From: Dimorphilus gyrociliatus
Lineage: Eukaryota; Annelida; Polychaeta; Dinophilidae
DNA: 64,000 nucleotides
Assembly: GCA_904063045.1 (NCBI GenBank)
Contig: CAJFCJ010000041.1
Span: 80,218 to 144,217 of the forward strand
Direction of reading: 5' to 3'
The notes under the pieces were generated by a model, which ran no database searches, had not been told where the DNA came from, and was given only the letters and a program-made list of their open reading frames with translations. Within the stretch, counting starts at the first letter, position 1. The number at the start of each line of letters is the position of its first letter. Positions 63,735-64,000 of this stretch are shown piece by piece. The position numbers and the translations under genes are program-made.

Positions 63735-64000
63735 TTACAGTTCTTGGAGTTCACTTTGGCTTTTCTGGAGTAGAATTTTTTCTATGTGTTTTTCCATCAT
63801 CTCATCAACCTTCTTATTGATAAGCCAGTGTCTGGTAGTAGTTGGGATCCTAAAGGCAGTTATTGACTTATACATTTGGAAGTGAGAGCTGTTAGGGGCT
63901 AGCTGGTGGATTGTTCTCTTGACTTTCTCAGCTATTAGTTGGGCTCCATTTGTTGTGGTATGAGGAGTGGTACCATTTCCTTGGTGGTAAAACCTTCATG
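63735..64000 (-). CDS. PLE ORF2, unit 4, C-terminal part at the window edge
   Basis: The C-terminus of the RT-GIY-YIG protein as in unit 1 ('TTTRHWLINKKVDEMME', 'LLQKSQSELQEL'). One base is missing near 63949 relative to the other units. The rest lies beyond the window. Confidence 0.7.

Larger units (their letters stand above)
50465..64000 (-). mobile_element. Head-to-tail array of Penelope-like elements (PLE), about 4.1-kb units
   Basis: One leader remnant (50465-50860) and then units repeating with a period of about 4.09-4.11 kb (ORF1 ends at 53777, 57871, 61980; ORF3 starts at 51162, 59365, 63468). The last unit runs off the window. All are on the minus strand and nearly identical. Order within a unit, in its own sense: hammerhead-like motif, leader with a telomere-complementary stretch, ORF1, RT-GIY-YIG ORF2, GAGCTC-rich region, acidic ORF3, oligo-A/T tract, TATA-like box. 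Tandem PLEs sharing pseudo-LTRs are known for the family. C-terminal GIY-YIG places it with canonical endonuclease-bearing PLEs (Penelope/Neptune/Poseidon type). Confidence 0.9.

Overview
The window is nuclear DNA of an invertebrate animal. It is AT-rich and uses the standard code. Genes are split by very short GT-AG introns, mostly about 50-86 bp and perhaps as short as 31-33 bp. Host proteins are metazoan in type: leucine-rich-repeat (LRR) G-protein-coupled receptors, LDL-receptor class A (LDLa), SRCR, C-type lectin and SEA domains. Telomere-type repeats are mixed TTAGGG/TTAGG. I cannot name the species. The window looks subtelomeric: gene-poor, packed with nested transposons, and ending on the right in TTAGGG-type repeats followed by a head-to-tail retroelement array that runs off the window.

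Layout. 0-2.6 kb: an LRR pseudogene and a chimeric Mutator-like (MULE) transposase relic. 3.8-9.8 kb: a large multi-exon receptor gene (signal peptide, about three SRCR-like domains, a C-type lectin-like domain, about six LDLa repeats, LRRs, seven transmembrane helices), followed by a small unknown two-exon gene. 10.5-17.8 kb: transposon debris with a SEA/LDLa gene remnant on the minus strand. 18.1-19.2 kb: a class A rhodopsin-like receptor. 21.3-23.3 kb and 28.2-30.0 kb: two LRR proteins whose N-termini look like VHL-boxes (Cullin-2 E3 substrate receptors). 26-27 kb and 39.3-40.4 kb: two unrecognised multi-exon genes. 49.3-50.0 kb: a profilin-like protein with a signal peptide.

Mobile DNA dominates. 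(1) A PHD-FLYWCH-MULE transposon family has at least five copies. One, at 30.8-33.5 kb, is apparently complete: four exons, DDE catalytic triad, 8-9 bp target duplication, and inverted ends made of iterated 'GGAGAAAACGTCCACT' units. (2) A Ty3/gypsy element (45.6-48.65 kb) and three LTR families carry the start of gag inside the LTR. Its pro-pol part has four 21-residue repeats resembling SUMO-interacting motifs. (3) A repeat family at about 27.8, 33.9, 38.6 and 44.9 kb contains a class-II tRNA-like module. (4) From 50.3 kb to the end, TTAGGG-type repeats are followed by tandem 4.1-kb Penelope-like elements (PLEs), all on the minus strand. Each unit has ORF1, an RT plus GIY-YIG endonuclease ORF, a small acidic ORF3, a TATA-like box and a hammerhead-ribozyme-like motif.

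The most exciting candidate is this telomere-adjacent PLE array: an endonuclease-bearing element whose 3' side faces the TTAGGG tract, with a telomere-complementary segment in each 5' leader and a putative self-cleaving ribozyme between units. Next are the SUMO-motif retroelement, the LTR-encoded gag start, the iterated-end MULE, the composite receptor and the secreted profilin-like protein. All calls are from reading the sequence; no search or folding program was run.
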